Shown in pieces: positions 23,589 to 35,563 of a stretch of DNA of 64,000 bases. The notes below the pieces were generated by a model. The model saw only the letters and a list, made by a program, of their open reading frames with translations. It did no database searches and was not told the DNA's origin. This DNA comes from Chalara sp. BL73 (Eukaryota; Ascomycota; Leotiomycetes; Helotiales): contig CAKJVC010000001.1 of NCBI GenBank assembly GCA_918026815.1, forward strand, positions 248,001-312,000, in the 5' to 3' direction. Numbering within the stretch: position 1 is the first letter of the stretch; every line of letters begins with the position of its first letter. A program made the translations under genes and the position numbers.

Positions 23589-25570
23589 AATGTACTGCCC
23601 TCAATGTCAACAAAACATGCTAAGGTGCGTGTTGGCCTTATCATCTGCAACACGACACTTCATAACTCACCACGGATGAGCACTGACACTTGACAAACAA
23701 ATGATCACAGCTCTAGGGTACAAGACGCCAAGGAACAAGACAAGTGTGAGTCTGGCACAGCCAGGTTGCCCTTTTTTATTCTAACATCTCGTTATATTTT
23801 CACTCTTTTTCTTGGAAACTTCGCACAAGAGGGACTCAAACAGCGCTGGGTCATCCCTCGCAGCTTTCAGCTCAGGTTGTGCTAGATGCCTTGTGTCATG
23901 GGATTCGGTACACAGCTGTAATGACTAACGAGACCGAATTGCCATGTGCAAGAAGGAGGTTTCTATTCAGGTCGGCCGAGAGCGTCTGTCTAGGATCTCA
24001 AAGGAAGGGACTCAAACAGCGCTGAGTCGCGCCTTGCATGCCTTTGGCTCAGGATCGTACATCTCATATGTGATACAGCTTCGCCTTCACTCCTCTCCCT
24101 CCCCTCTTCCTCTCCCCCCATTCTCATCTCCCTCCGCCTCTTCTACTTCCCCCTTTTATGGCCTAGCAATTCGCCGTGGAACCCTTCTCCATCCTATTCA
24201 CTGCTCAGCAAATTATTCCTACTACTACTCTCTTTTGAGATTACTAGTGTCCTAGTAAGGCCCTCCCTCTGCGTGAACAGAGCTTACATACTACAGGGGC
24301 CTGTCTGCCCCTGACTCGCAATCTTGTTCCTCAATGTCTTGTACCCTCTGCTCGTCGAATCAAGCGGATTATTCCTTCTAGGCGCCATGTCAATACGTCT
24401 TATGTTACGTGCCTTGCGGATTATGAATGTTGTGTTAGAAGAGTTGCAGAACCGAGTACGTACACTTCTTTTCACCCCTTTCCGTTTAACTCTAGGCTAA
24501 CTATTTCCAAAGATGAAAATCATTTTCCTGCCAATCTGGCCGTTAATGATTTCACATTCAGTTTGCCAGTAGATCCGGGGTCTCTGTCCAATGGTGAAGG
24601 ACGGTCAATAGGGGCCTCAAATACCGCATACTTGAAGATGGCTGAAAATCTAGTTGCGAGTATACGGCATTTGGACACAGGGAGTTTGGATGGACAAGTC
24701 GGGTATTTGCGGTTTGGTACCTCGAATCCATATCTCTCTTCGTTACAAACTCCCAAGGAGATTGTATCTCCGAATATGACACCGGTGGATATTGAAGGCA
24801 TTGGATTTGATTGGGCCGCACAACAACAACTACTTAATGCCTCCCAAATTTCAGATCACCCTTCCGACCCTCTCGGTGATATTTATTCGAAGGGATGCAC
24901 ACCTGATGGGAATTTCAGAAACTTGTTAGATTCAGAACTCCATGATCCTGAGTTAGTTACTCTAATGGAAGTCAGCTCTCGCAGCTAATATTACGTCCTA
25001 GCTTGCCAGCATTGTCTTTTGAACCTTACAGTTTCGATTTAGCGGATCCTAATTTGCCATTAATAAACCAGAGAGGCTTCGACATGAGCTTGCAGCCGAA
25101 CTTCGATACATCCAGTAGCGCATCTCTTCTAAGCGCCGGAGACGTTCCTCCGTTACCAGGGCTGTGAGTAATTTCATCTTGCGTCATCAAAATTAACAAG
25201 TCACTAATGAACTAAATCAAGTACAACCACCCATACTCCAGCCCCAAGTCCAATCCCAAGCCCAACCCTAAGACACGCACCAGCTCCACCTGCCGTAACA
25301 AATACTATACAGTATATTCCATGACTAACTTCCATTTCTCGCCTGCTGACTGATCACAACAGATCACAACGATTTCACTGCACCTTCAACGGGTGCACCA
25401 AGCACTACAAGCGCAAGCACGAGTTAAACCGCCACCAGAAAGATCATTCGGGAGCTAGGCTTCACGCGTGTAATGTGTCTGGCTGCAATCGATCGGGACA
25501 AAGCGGGTTTGTAAGGAGGGATCATCTGAGGCAGCATATGAGGAAAGCCCACGGAACGAACTTGCCGTAA
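23589..25570 (+). CDS. C2H2 zinc-finger protein, probable transcription factor (5' half unresolved)
   Basis: The C-terminal exon (25363-25570) encodes two C2H2 fingers. Finger 1 is C-x4-C-x12-H-x3-H (CTFNGCTKHYKRKHELNRHQ). Finger 2 starts CNVSGC and continues with FVRRDHLRQHMRKAH. It is joined through intron 25312-25362 to a Pro-rich exon (25222-25311; repeated PxPxP), and through intron 25164-25221 to an acidic/Ser-rich exon (about 25003-25163, LSFEPYSFDLADP). Another open segment lies at 24500-24985 (KDENHFPANLAVND.. to ..LHDPELVTLMEV), but the junction near 24985-25003 is ambiguous. The start is uncertain: MYCPQCQQNML at 23589 with a plausible intron is one candidate. The architecture, acidic region then Pro linker then C-terminal fingers, fits an ascomycete DNA-binding regulator. 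Confidence 0.65.
23829..24052 (+). repeat. Imperfect internal direct repeat in the zinc-finger locus
   Basis: GGGACTCAAACAGCGCTG occurs at about 23831 and again at about 24006, each followed by a diverged GTC..CCT.GCA..TTT.GCTCAGG tail, about 47 bases in all and roughly 175 bases apart. In one frame both copies read GTQTAL. It looks like an old tandem duplication in or beside the 5' exons. Confidence 0.65.
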
Positions 25571-26933
25571 AGGAGAATTGCAATGGGCATGGGCCGAAAG
25601 ATGAGCAAGGAGTAGGTGTGGCCCAAGGCTGAGATGGAAGATGGTGATGAGGTGGAAGCAGGGGAGTATGGAGTTAAAGCTGAGGTTGGATAAGTGAAAG
25701 CGGAAGGGGCTGCTGGAATGGAGTTTCAAGGACTGTATGATTTCCTTGCCTGGATGTGCTCGTTTTTATGGGTTTTCGTATGGTCAGTTCTGGATCAGGT
25801 ATGATTGTGATGTCTTTTAAGTTTGTTATTGTTGAATTTTTATTTGATTTTGGTAATCAACCTTCACATGCGATGTTTAGGGGCTCAGAGAGTACACATG
25901 CAGGTTACACGTTAAGGTAAAATAAGGTAAATGGAATCGTTTGCCACAATTTCACTAGAAACGATCCGGACGTCTCAGATTTCGGTGGAGCTTAGCTTTA
26001 TACTTTCGTACAGGGCCAAACTATTAGCAGTGGGGTCTCTGTAGCGAGTGCAAATGCTGTACACTTATATATAAATCACTAACCCCCTCCGCCCAGATGA
26101 TATGCTTAAAAGGTAGGAGACAGACAAATGGCGAAATCAGGTCGGAGGTCCTGGGTTAGTTTGCCCATAGACCTCCAGTGGAGATCCCACGATAAGAAGT
26201 GCTAAGAAGCAGTTTTACCTTCACTAAGGTGCTCAAAACTCGCCTCGTCGGGCCAGTCAAACCACTGATGGCCATGGGACATGAAAATCACACATGTCAA
26301 AATGTTCTTCTTGACTGCAAGACTAGCTACTGGCAGCGCAATCTGTGAAGAGAGCAAAGGACTCTAGATGGAAGTGGGGCTTTGCCAGGTCCATACGGGT
26401 AGTTAGAAGCTAAGACCTCCAAGAAGCTGGGCAAAGGTTGGGTCAAATTAAGACCTCGCCGCCAACGGCATTAACATCGTTTCAGAAACCTTGTTAATGG
26501 GGTTTAAACTATCGTTGGTTATGTATTCTTAAATATACTTAGCATAGGCTCAAATTCACGATCTAGGACCCTTGTTCTAATTAGGTGATGCATTGCCACA
26601 CTACCGCTCCCAGATCACAGCGTTCCTGATTGGTCTATAAGATATACATTCGCTTGGTTTTAATTATGTATCGTGTATCTTGTGTCATTTCTCAAATCTT
26701 TCGTAGAAGGCGCACTCCTGCTATAGTCACATTATCCGGTATACAAGATAACTGCTAAGTGTCATGCAGAAATATCTCAACATCGCACCTTAGTGCCAGC
26801 TCTATATATCCTCAAGATCGAGGCTACGCCTTCTATAAACATTTCTCATATCGCTAAATCAACTCATCCAACGACCGACACAGGACATGAGCCTACGCTT
26901 GCTCTATCTTTACCCGAGGGTTGTACGCTTCGG
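25571..26933. other. Gene-free stretch
   Basis: 3' flanks of the convergent zinc-finger and sugar-transporter genes. No coding sequence I can support. Confidence 0.5.
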
Positions 26934-28919
26934 TCAAACCGAGTCAACATGTGCAGGCTTCTCGATCTCCGTCTTTACAGACTCGGTGGCTTCAGTCTCA
27001 AGAACTTCAGTTAGACCAACCTCTGTCCTACATTCAGCTAACAATTCCGAGTCTCGCTCGCCTGTGTGACTCTTGAAGATCCTGTCCATCTCTTCAAGAG
27101 TTGCATTTTTTGTTTCCGGTAGGCAGTACCAGACCCACAAAATGCCAACAGCCAAGAAAACGGCAAAGAAGATGTATGTTCCCCAGGCCCAATGGTCGAA
27201 CATAGGTGGAACAAAGAAGGCAATAGCAAAGTTGTTGACCTATAGCGCGTACTATCGTTAGACACAAGTCATCTCATCTTCTGAAGACTGGGGCACCTAC
27301 CCAATTAGATGAAGCGCCAATTGATGCTCCTTTCGCGCGAATAGATAGAGGGAAGATCTCGGAAACTGCCTATAAGTTAGCTCATTTTCCACTCACGCTG
27401 GGTCCCGACTGGATCCAAGAATTGATTTACCGAGAGTCCAGCTGACTGGTCCCCATGTGGCACCAAATGCACCGACATATATCCAAATTGAAGCCACAGC
27501 GACCCATCCCGCATCAGCATGTGAGGTCCAGTCGTGACGGAACTTGGCGACGATAATGCCGGCGATTACCATAGTGGCAAACATGACAAGCGAACCAACT
27601 ATCAGCAGAGGTTTCCGGCCAACCTTGTCAATTATAAGCATTGCCGGAATGGTGCTGACGAAGAACACCACGCCCGTGACGCCAGTAGCAAGTAATGCTT
27701 GTGTCCCCCCGGTCAGGCCCAAGGAAACGAAAACCTGAGAGGCATAGTAGATGATTGCGTCAATTCCAGACCTATCAATGAAGTCAGAGGCGCCCGCAAG
27801 GGAAAAAAAATCATTGCTCGATGGCTACATACCATTGCTGAAAGAACATCACAAGCCATGCCGTTGCAACTCGCTTGAAGTTGTCCCATGTCCTAACAAT
27901 GACAAAATACTGAGCGGCTTCCTTCCTCCAAATTGACGTCTTTTCCTTCTCAGCAAGATGTGGGAATTGCCGTTGGAAGATGCGGGCTTCGAAGAGGCAC
28001 TCGGCTTTTATCTCCTTGTATTCGATGATGATCAGTTCATGATCTTTGGGTAGCTTTCTCAGCCAGGCGAGTGTATCGATCGCTTTCTCATCCTTTCCTT
28101 TGCTGATCAGCCAGCGAGGCGAAAATGGCAACCACCAAATTCCCAACGCGAGACAAACAGCAGGGATACCTTGGATGATCGATGGAAGACGCCAGGCTAG
28201 ATCTGACTGCCCCTCACCTATACCTCCAATGTGGTTGCTACCGTAACCGACCCAGAAGGAAAGCATGATACCAAGAATAGTGGCTAGTTGGTAGAACGAA
28301 ACAAGAAAACCGCGAAGCTCCGGAGACGAGATCTCGGCGTTGTAGAGCGGTCTACAAATGAGACGGGGTTAGCCTGATTTACTGACGGAGCAATAACAAT
28401 AAACAAGATGAAATGAAGCTCTTACCCAACACCACTGAACGTTCCAGCACCGAGACCTGTGAAGAACCTTCCCGCGTAGAGCATGGCCGGGTTATGATAG
28501 GTTGCGCCGCAGTAGAGGTAGCTTCCCAAGATCACCCAGCAACAAGCCGAGAACATGGTATACTTTCTCGAAAACACTTCTCCGAATACTCCTGCAGTCA
28601 GACTTCCAATAATACCGCCGAGTTGCAGGACAGATGTCAGCCAGCCCGTGGCGGCAGGTGACTGTACGACAGAAGGGAAATTATCGGTGAATCTTGTCAT
28701 GACAAGAGACTGGCCGAGGACTCCTTGCTGGTATCCATATTCGAAGCCACCAAATCTGGAAAAGAGTCAGTTCTCTGTCACGTAGCAATGAAGCACTTTC
28801 ACTCACGAAGCGAAGAATGCGATCACCATGATTTTAGGATTCTTTATCAATGTGGTCCATTTGGTTTTGCTCGCGGCTCGGACGCGAAAATCCGCCGCTG
28901 AGACTGCTGGACGAGTCAT
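26934..28919 (-). CDS. MFS sugar transporter (hexose / disaccharide porter type)
   Basis: Twelve-helix proton-coupled sugar porter of 557 residues for the plasma membrane. Model: exons 28807-28919, 28426-28755, 27833-28351, 27431-27771, 27301-27365, 26934-27239; all introns GT..AG and phases agree throughout. Marks of the sugar porter family, in order: FGGFEYGYQQGVLGQ in helix 1; GVFGEVFSRKY; RFFTGLGAGTFSGVGPLYNA and EISSPELRG (sugar transport signature); PFSPRWLISKG before the central loop; FFQQWSGIDAIIYYA in helix 7; DKVGRKPLL; SEIFPLSIRAKGASIG; and PETKNATLEEMDRIF at the end. The C-terminal tail is acidic and polar. It is divergent to a secreted DUF1593 gene, with CreA-type sites in between, so carbon-source control is likely. 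Which sugar is carried cannot be decided. Confidence 0.93.
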
Positions 28920-29936
28920 GATTTCCAAGCTTCCCCTTGCGAATTTATTGACGACTGGGGTTGAGGGGAACAGGATGGATAGTCATGGGTAAAAAAGAAA
29001 AAAAAATTCCGAACGGAAGAGGTGGAAAGGCATCAAAAATATATAGAAAAGAAGGCTCCCCCAGACCGCCCAGACGAACGGGACACAAAATTCTCAATAA
29101 TGGGGTAATGGGAACTAAACAATGTGGAGGCGGGAGAGGCTTTGCTATGCGTGTGGGCTTACCATTATTTCCCCGATGTTTCTTGTGGAAAGGCTTGACG
29201 TTACCCCCCACTCATGTGGCCTTCGACGATTCACAACGGCTTCCTATAACGATGTTGGTAGGCTCTGCCTACCCCTTTGGGATTCTCTCTCATTTCAGTG
29301 GCCGGAGAAACCTCGGCCGCTCTCAGAGGAGCTGGATGGATGAAATATAGCCGACTCGGCCTTCTTTTGGTATAGATATAGGGTTGGAAATAATTTTACA
29401 CTCGCTTAATGGATCCCGCATGCTCGTCATGCAGGCGACTCCGCAAATACCAAGCCCAACCGCTGGGTTCTGACCAATGGGCCTGGTAGGATTATATGTA
29501 TCTGATTGGATGATATAGAGAAGAAACAAAAAAAAAATCAAAAAGAATCAAGGCTAAAGGTCGGCTAATCTCGTATAATTCGTTAGAGATAGGTAGGTGC
29601 AGAGTTGTACACCTTAGGGGCCGTCACTAATAAAGTAAATGCAGCGAACTCAGCAAAGCCAGGTCCTGGCCGCGACTGATATTGGCATTTTACACCTCCT
29701 GGAGCCCTTGTAGCATAACACATGCCAACTGAAATGTCAATCAAAAAAGAAATAATACTGAGAAGTTGAAGATTTGGTCGGAAGAGGCAATCCAAAGGTA
29801 ACATTAAACCAACAGCAGCCCAACCTGGTCATCTGCATATTCTAAATTGGGTTGGATCTGACTCGGTATATCATGTGATGCAAGAACCAAGTGTGTACAG
29901 TAGATTTAAACAACAGGCTAGCTCGTGTCAAGACTG

Positions 29937-30015
29937 CCCCAGTGGGGCCCCAGGGTCCAAGAACTTCCAGACCCCTGACATCACTGAAGTCCGGCATGTC
30001 GTCACGACTCTGGGG
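29937..30015. promoter_or_regulatory. Cluster of four CreA/CRE1-type (SYGGRG) sites
   Basis: The consensus SYGGRG of the ascomycete carbon catabolite repressor is met at 29937-29942 (CCCCAG, minus), 29942-29947 (GTGGGG), 29948-29953 (CCCCAG, minus) and 30010-30015 (CTGGGG). They lie 304-382 bases before the DUF1593 start and about 1 kb before the sugar transporter start on the other side. Confidence 0.5.
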
Positions 30016-30248
30016 TTCGGAGCAACCTTCGGCAACTTACAGTCTGGTATGACCCAGGCAATTCGAACCACAACTGGTTCAGCAATTCAGTTAATTTGAA
30101 TGGCGCAGGGAAACTGGGCATCGATCGAAAGGAGAAATTCTACACACACAAAGCTTGTCGTAAGAGAGCGCATTAGTGTATAGTCCCCGTCGTCGACCAA
30201 AAGAAGTAATCTTACGCACCCAAAATATGTCGGGACGGAACGATGGCC

Positions 30249-30256
30249 TATAAAAA
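30249..30256 (+). promoter_or_regulatory. TATA box of the DUF1593 gene
   Basis: TATAAAAA in the context CCTATAAAAAGGC, 63 bases upstream of the start codon at 30319. Confidence 0.5.
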
Positions 30257-30318
30257 GGCAGCTCTACATCTTACTCTCAATACTTTGCGTATCAAACGAT
30301 CCTTGATCTCGTCTCACC

Positions 30319-31951
30319 ATGAAAGCCTCTGCGATTGTACCGTTTCTCGCTCTCCCTTCAATATGTGCTACTTTGCATCCGCGTGACTTTAACCAAAACG
30401 CAGCAGCAGTTCGTTCCACGAATGGATCGCCACCGGACCTTAGTCGGCTTCCAGTCTTCAAGACCAAACCACGAATTTTCGTCCTTACAGACATCTTGAA
30501 CGAGCCAGATGATTCCGAGTCGATGGTGCGATATCTGTTGTACTCAAATGAATTCGATACCAAGGCCTTTTGCGCGACGACATCCACTTGGCTTCGCAAC
30601 GGAACTCACCCAGAGGCCATAAGGCAGATTATCACAGCATACGGCAAAGTCACTGATAACCTGAACAAACATGTGCACCCCAAATCCCAATATCCGTCTG
30701 CCGAACAACTTCTTTCCTTGGTCACCACTGGACCAACTGTATGTAGAGGAACCGAACTTGGAAATCATGGATGCTGTTACTAACTCGCATTTGCAGATCT
30801 ACGGCAAAGCAGCTCTCTCTCTGCCCATCAGCGAAGGGGCTCTGAAATTGGTCACGGCCCTAGAAGAGTCTCCAGAACCATTGTGGGTTACTGTTTGGGG
30901 AGGAGCTAACACTCTTGCCCAATCTCTGGACCACATCGAACGTACTAAATCTAGCTCCGAAGCTGCTCGTTTGAGGTCACGGCTGAGGGTGTATACCATC
31001 TCTGACCAGGACGACACAGGAGACTACATCCGAAGCAAATACTCGGATGTGAGATATATCGCCTCCATACACGCCTTTAACCAGTACTCCTTGTCTACCT
31101 GGAGGGGTATTTCAGCAGTTGATATCCCTGGAGCGGATAACACAAAGGTTTCGGCCCTGTGGCTCAAAAATAATATCCAACTTGGTGCTCTCGGCGCCGA
31201 ATACCCTACCCCCATCTATTTGATGGAAGGTGACACTCCAACCTTCCTGTACCTCATCCAAAACGGCTTAGGAAGCCCTGAATTCCCTCATTTTGGCAGC
31301 TGGGGAGGTCGTTATGGCGCAGTCAACGTAGGAGGGGTTCATTTTGCAGATACTATTGATCGGCTGGTCGGAATCGATGGAGTATCTCGTGGTGCATCGG
31401 CAGCTACAGTTTGGCGCTGGCGAGACCATTTCCAAAATGACTTTGCAGCTCGAATCCAATGGTCATTAACATCAGACTTCTCGAAGACATCACACCCGCC
31501 AATTCCCTCCATCAACGGCAGCTCTGGCCCGGAATATCTGAACATCGCGGTAACGGCCAACCAGACATTGGTGCTCGATGCTAGCGGGTCGTACGACCCT
31601 GATCACCCATCCAGTAACTCTGGACTCGAGTTTCAATGGTATCAATATAAGGAGCCCTCGGGCAACAATCCGGATGGACCTATACCAAATTTGCAGCTGA
31701 CTCTCGAGTCTCTATCCTCGCCAGCGGGAACTAATGGGACTTTGGCTGCGAACGACGCAGGGTTTACCGGTGCGGTGTTGGGTCCGAAGATTCAAGTCAC
31801 TATCCCGAACGCTCCCCCCGCCCTGACCTTGATCTCCATCCTTCCCACTCCAGCTACCATCCACCTGATCCTTCAAGTCACGAGCAAGGATGCTCCTCTC
31901 CCCCTCAGGAGATATAAGAGGGTCCTGTTGACGTATCCGATTGCAAAGTAG
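30319..31951 (+). CDS. Secreted DUF1593 protein (Sde182-like, nucleoside-hydrolase-like fold)
   Basis: A 524-residue protein with an N-terminal signal peptide (MKASAIVPFLALPSICA). Model: exon 1 30319-30738, intron 30739-30796 (GTATGT..TTGCAG), exon 2 30797-31951. The N-terminal domain has the family start RIFVLTDILNEPDDSESMVR with the Asp cluster that in related nucleoside hydrolases binds calcium, then PLWVTVWGGANTLAQSL, YTISDQDDTG and a SWGGRYG segment. The C-terminal domain (from about residue 380) has TLVLDASGSYDPDHPSS and FQWYQYKEPSG, resembling the Ig-like end domain of the cellulose-binding Sde182 protein. Family members are linked to plant cell-wall binding or degradation, but the reaction is not established. 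Divergent from a sugar transporter, which fits a carbohydrate-related role. Confidence 0.85.
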
Positions 31952-33116
31952 ATACATTTCCGACAGCCTTTCCGCCTGGAAGCAAAGCCGGTTGTTGGCT
32001 ATACAGTGGCTCTATTAAGAGTCGGCGGACTGTCCCTAGCCGTGAGGTCGGGCATCTGGGCCTAATCTACAGTCTAATGGAATAAGAAAAAAGTTTTTTT
32101 TATTAAAAAAACACCTTTATATCTATATATCTCTATATATAATATAAAATAGTTTCAAATCGATCTGATTGGCTGAACAATAGGCAGAACTTTTTTTTGC
32201 CATCACGTGACCCACAGGCGAAATTTTTACATTGTAATTAACAATTTTTAGGGGGCTGATAATAACACTAAAACTACTAGTACCATTGTTTTAAATCTTA
32301 AACTCTTTTATTGCTTTAATTCTAGACATTTAATTAAACTATCTACTAGCTTGTTTAGTATTATGGTGTAACGTTCTGGGTTTGCCTTAGGTCCTGTAGA
32401 TGGCTTAGGGCATGTTAGTTGGTACATTATATTGAAATAGACTAAATAAGGGTTCTTCACATAGAAGCGAAGACGCTACAAGTATAACAAACGAATGTCA
32501 ATTGCTAGACTACTAATGAAGTTGAGCACGAAGCTCCTAACTAATGAATACCTATCTACTTATGGATCAAGGAAAGTAAGATATCGGTTTGATATATACA
32601 TAACAGATTATTTTTAAGAATAAGAAACCTTAAGCATTTCAACGTATATTATATAGTTTGCGTATCGATTTAACCACGGCAGGGGGTGATGTGCATAGTA
32701 AAAGGACCGAGCAAATGGATAACCAAAGCCAGGCCAGAGAACCACTGAACAACACTAATGCCAATAAGGACCCAAAAAGCGGCGTCCCGCACCTAGATAC
32801 GTTACCGAGAAAAATAATGAGTGGCTCAGATGAAAGGCATACATTTTCATTCCACAACAACGTCACCTGCAAGATGCAAAAAACCAGCGATATGCAAATG
32901 ATGACCTGAATACACGCTGAAGCTCAAAGTTTTGTATTCGTAACTAGCTAGTTTTATATTAAACGGAATGTCTTCCGATGATGGCCCCTGAAAACTCTAT
33001 ATAAACGAAGCGCTCAGTGTAATTTCTGAAGACTCCTACGTTAGAAGCCTCTTGTGTACCACAAAAGGCTGAGGCGTCATAGACGCGCTTTGGACAGGCC
33101 CTCCACTGATGCGTAC
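31952..33116. other. Gene-free AT-rich stretch
   Basis: Strongly AT-rich from about 32085 to 32660 with T and A runs. No gene that I can support. Contains one copy of a 26-base dispersed repeat at 32063-32088. Confidence 0.55.
32063..32088 (+). repeat. 26-base dispersed repeat, copy 1
   Basis: TAATCTACAGTCTAATGGAA and following TAAGAA match the sequence at 35212-35237 at 24 of 26 positions; both differences are transitions. It stands at the edge of an AT-rich block. Confidence 0.55.
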
Positions 33117-33984
33117 TTATGCTCCGATTGTTTTCAAGATCCACGCTGCAGCGACAGTATCATAATCCCGGGCATAAGCGATATGGAGTGAGAGACTGTC
33201 TGCGCCTTCAGATGGGGAGCAGACTCCATCGCCGTTGTTACACCAGTCTGCGGTGACATTGAGGTAACGGTCATGCAGGTATTGGACCTGGTATTCAAGA
33301 CGAGGGTATTTCTATGCAATCACGTTAATGTTATAAACGTCGGGCGGGGCCAAATAATTGAGGAACCTACGCCAGTGACGTTCCAGGTATTATTGCCGAA
33401 GTTGTACGATTGGAATGGCGCATGCCTAGGGTTACCATAATAGACGTTGGCAGCAACTACAAAGTGTCGGGTTAGCCACCAATTGCATAAGAGATTCATT
33501 GGCCAATTTAAGAAGGCGGGACTGTAGACTCCGGGGTTTCTTGTCCTAACATACTGTGCTTTGAGACCTCTTCCGAAATCAGAGGTTGAGTGGCATTGCC
33601 AAGGGTTGAATCTCCTCCTCCACCAGCAAGAGCGTCCCCAACAATCATAGCGCCCTGGGAGTAGGAGATCAACACGATCTTGGCATCAGGACAAGCTGTA
33701 GCGTAGGCATTTACCTGGTTGCCAACAGCGGTTCGTCCGATGAAATAGCTGTCTGATCCTGACTCATCAACAGCAGGATAGATAATATCTTCATAATTAG
33801 AAGTCAGGGTCGTGTTCTCAGCGACAAGTTCGGCCATGGAATATGTCGTTCCTGGGTATGATTCGGTAGTACCACGGGCTAACATAAAATGTATATCGGC
33901 ACAAGCCGTGCTGCTCGTGACGGCGGCCTGAACGAGACTGGCGGGCATGGCCACAAGGAGGGCGGCGGCAGTACGGTAGAGCAT
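33117..33984 (-). CDS. Secreted cutinase / acetylxylan esterase (CE5)
   Basis: An alpha/beta hydrolase of 236 residues that would cleave cutin esters or acetyl groups of xylan outside the cell. Signal peptide: MLYRTAAALLVAMPASLVQA. The nucleophile Ser is in ISYSQGAMIVGDAL, the Asp in GDGVCSPSEGAD and the His in SLHIAYARDYD, the usual Ser-Asp-His order with its disulfide Cys residues. Model: exon 1 33555-33984, intron 33457-33554, exon 2 33371-33456, intron 33312-33370, exon 3 33117-33311; phases agree and the total length is normal for the family. LARGTTESYPG near the start matches the oxyanion region (RGTTE) of CE5. A TATA-like TATAAGAA lies about 95 bases upstream on the minus strand. Whether cutin or xylan is preferred is open. 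Confidence 0.92.
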
Positions 33985-35560
33985 CTTTTGATATGGGCCA
34001 CCGAACGAATGGATGATTGTTTGGAGTGAAGGAATGAATGGTCGAACTAGCTTAAGGATCGTGCCAGCCCATTCTTATAGGTATTGTGGTTTGAAGCATG
34101 TACACGACCAGGAACACGCGTCAAATGTTTCGAACTAAGATAAGTAGAGATTTGGCCAGGTAAGTGGATATATTAACAGCAGTCTCGCCGGCAGGAATCT
34201 GACTATGAGCACCTTATCGAGCCTAGGGCCTGTATACGTACCTTATTGTACAGCAGAGATCTCATCCACCTGTGTTCAGTCTTGCTTCTTCGATATTGTA
34301 TCGTCCCTGCAATGCGGATCACCGCGCTCATCCGACATCAATGGAGGATTCCCAGGTACCTCCATCACTATTATCCCACGCTAGAGGAAGCAAAAGGCAT
34401 ACAAGGGACACGATGAGGTACATTCTAGGATAACTAAAACAGGAGATGTGACCTAATACCACGATTTTGAGCCCCTTCGTTGGTCTCCAGTTGTGTCCAC
34501 CTTTCACCATCAATAAAAACCCGTCTAATAGCTAAATGTTACGGTGTTCCCTCTTGTCGGCGTCATAGCCCCTCCGAAGGTTCCTCAACGCTACACCCAG
34601 CGCCTGGCTCCCACTCTCCGCTATTACGGTGCCAGAGCCTCTCTCGAAGCCTCATTGAGCCACAGGCGTTTCTGAGCGGGACGGAGCCCAAACAACTGAG
34701 CCTCCATAGGTCCATACCTTAGCTTCAATTTAATTCCCGAGGGGCGAATCCGATATTTAGTGTAAAAGCAATCAGGACTCGGGTTAACCTTCGAGCTCCA
34801 GTGACACGAAGGTCGTGTATTACCGCCAGATGAGAGCGCAGTTTGCTGCGGAAGGGCCGATTATGGCCGATCTCTCTGACGCGTATAAGGCTATAGTGAA
34901 GATTAAAGAATAGAATTGGAACTCGTGGGTCTCTTTTCGACCCGATCATAGGCACTGTCGGGACCGGAAGATTGTAAGTTCGGAGGCCCATCTCCTTGCG
35001 GCACAGGCCCGGGACTTAAGACGTACCTTGTTTGGCGGAAGAATACTTCCGTGCTGGTGCTGCGAGGGAGGGCAGACCAGAGAGATACCGGAAGACGCTC
35101 AGCACGCACTACATGTGCACTGTCCAAGCGGCGCAAAGCGGCCCCTCAGAGCAAGTTTGCGTGTGCGGGCCTTTTTCCCGCTCGCCACACCTTGTTCCCT
35201 GCCATTATGTCTAACCTACAATCTAATGGAATAAGAATGGAATGAGATGCGGAAAAAAGAATAGGTATGTTGCTTAATAAGCTAATAAACTAGCCTATTT
35301 TAAAGTTTGCACCCGAGTTTTTAATAGTAAACTTTAATAATTTGAAAAAAATACCCAAAGTATTTAGTACTACAAAAATTTGATGGTAGGCGCTGTATAT
35401 CTACGGATATAGGGGTTAATAGCGGTATATTACGAGAATACAAAGCTAGAGGAAGGAGAGAGAGAGAGAGGAGCGAGGAATATATACATGATAAGCTCCC
35501 AGAATAGGCCTAGCGCCAAGCGCACGTACCAGTCATGCTACGCAAGCTGCAATTCTCTGT
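33985..35560. other. Gene-free stretch with a GC-richer island
   Basis: Upstream region of the CE5 gene, then a GC-richer part (about 34520-35210) in which small overlapping frames on both strands show no clear family. It ends at the second copy of the 26-base repeat. I cannot tell whether it is a transposon fragment. Confidence 0.45.
35212..35237 (+). repeat. 26-base dispersed repeat, copy 2
   Basis: TAACCTACAATCTAATGGAA followed by TAAGAA; see the copy at 32063-32088. It again lies directly before an AT-rich block. Confidence 0.55.
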
Positions 35561-35563
35561 CTC

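Larger units (their letters stand above)
28920..30318. other. Shared upstream region of divergent sugar-transporter and DUF1593 genes
   Basis: No gene that I can support. It holds the CreA-type site cluster and, at 30249-30256, TATAAAAA about 70 bases before the DUF1593 ATG. Confidence 0.55.

Noticed and set aside
34725..35234. Overlapping frames on both strands in a GC-richer island
   Set aside because: No frame stands out; could be a transposon fragment but I cannot support it.
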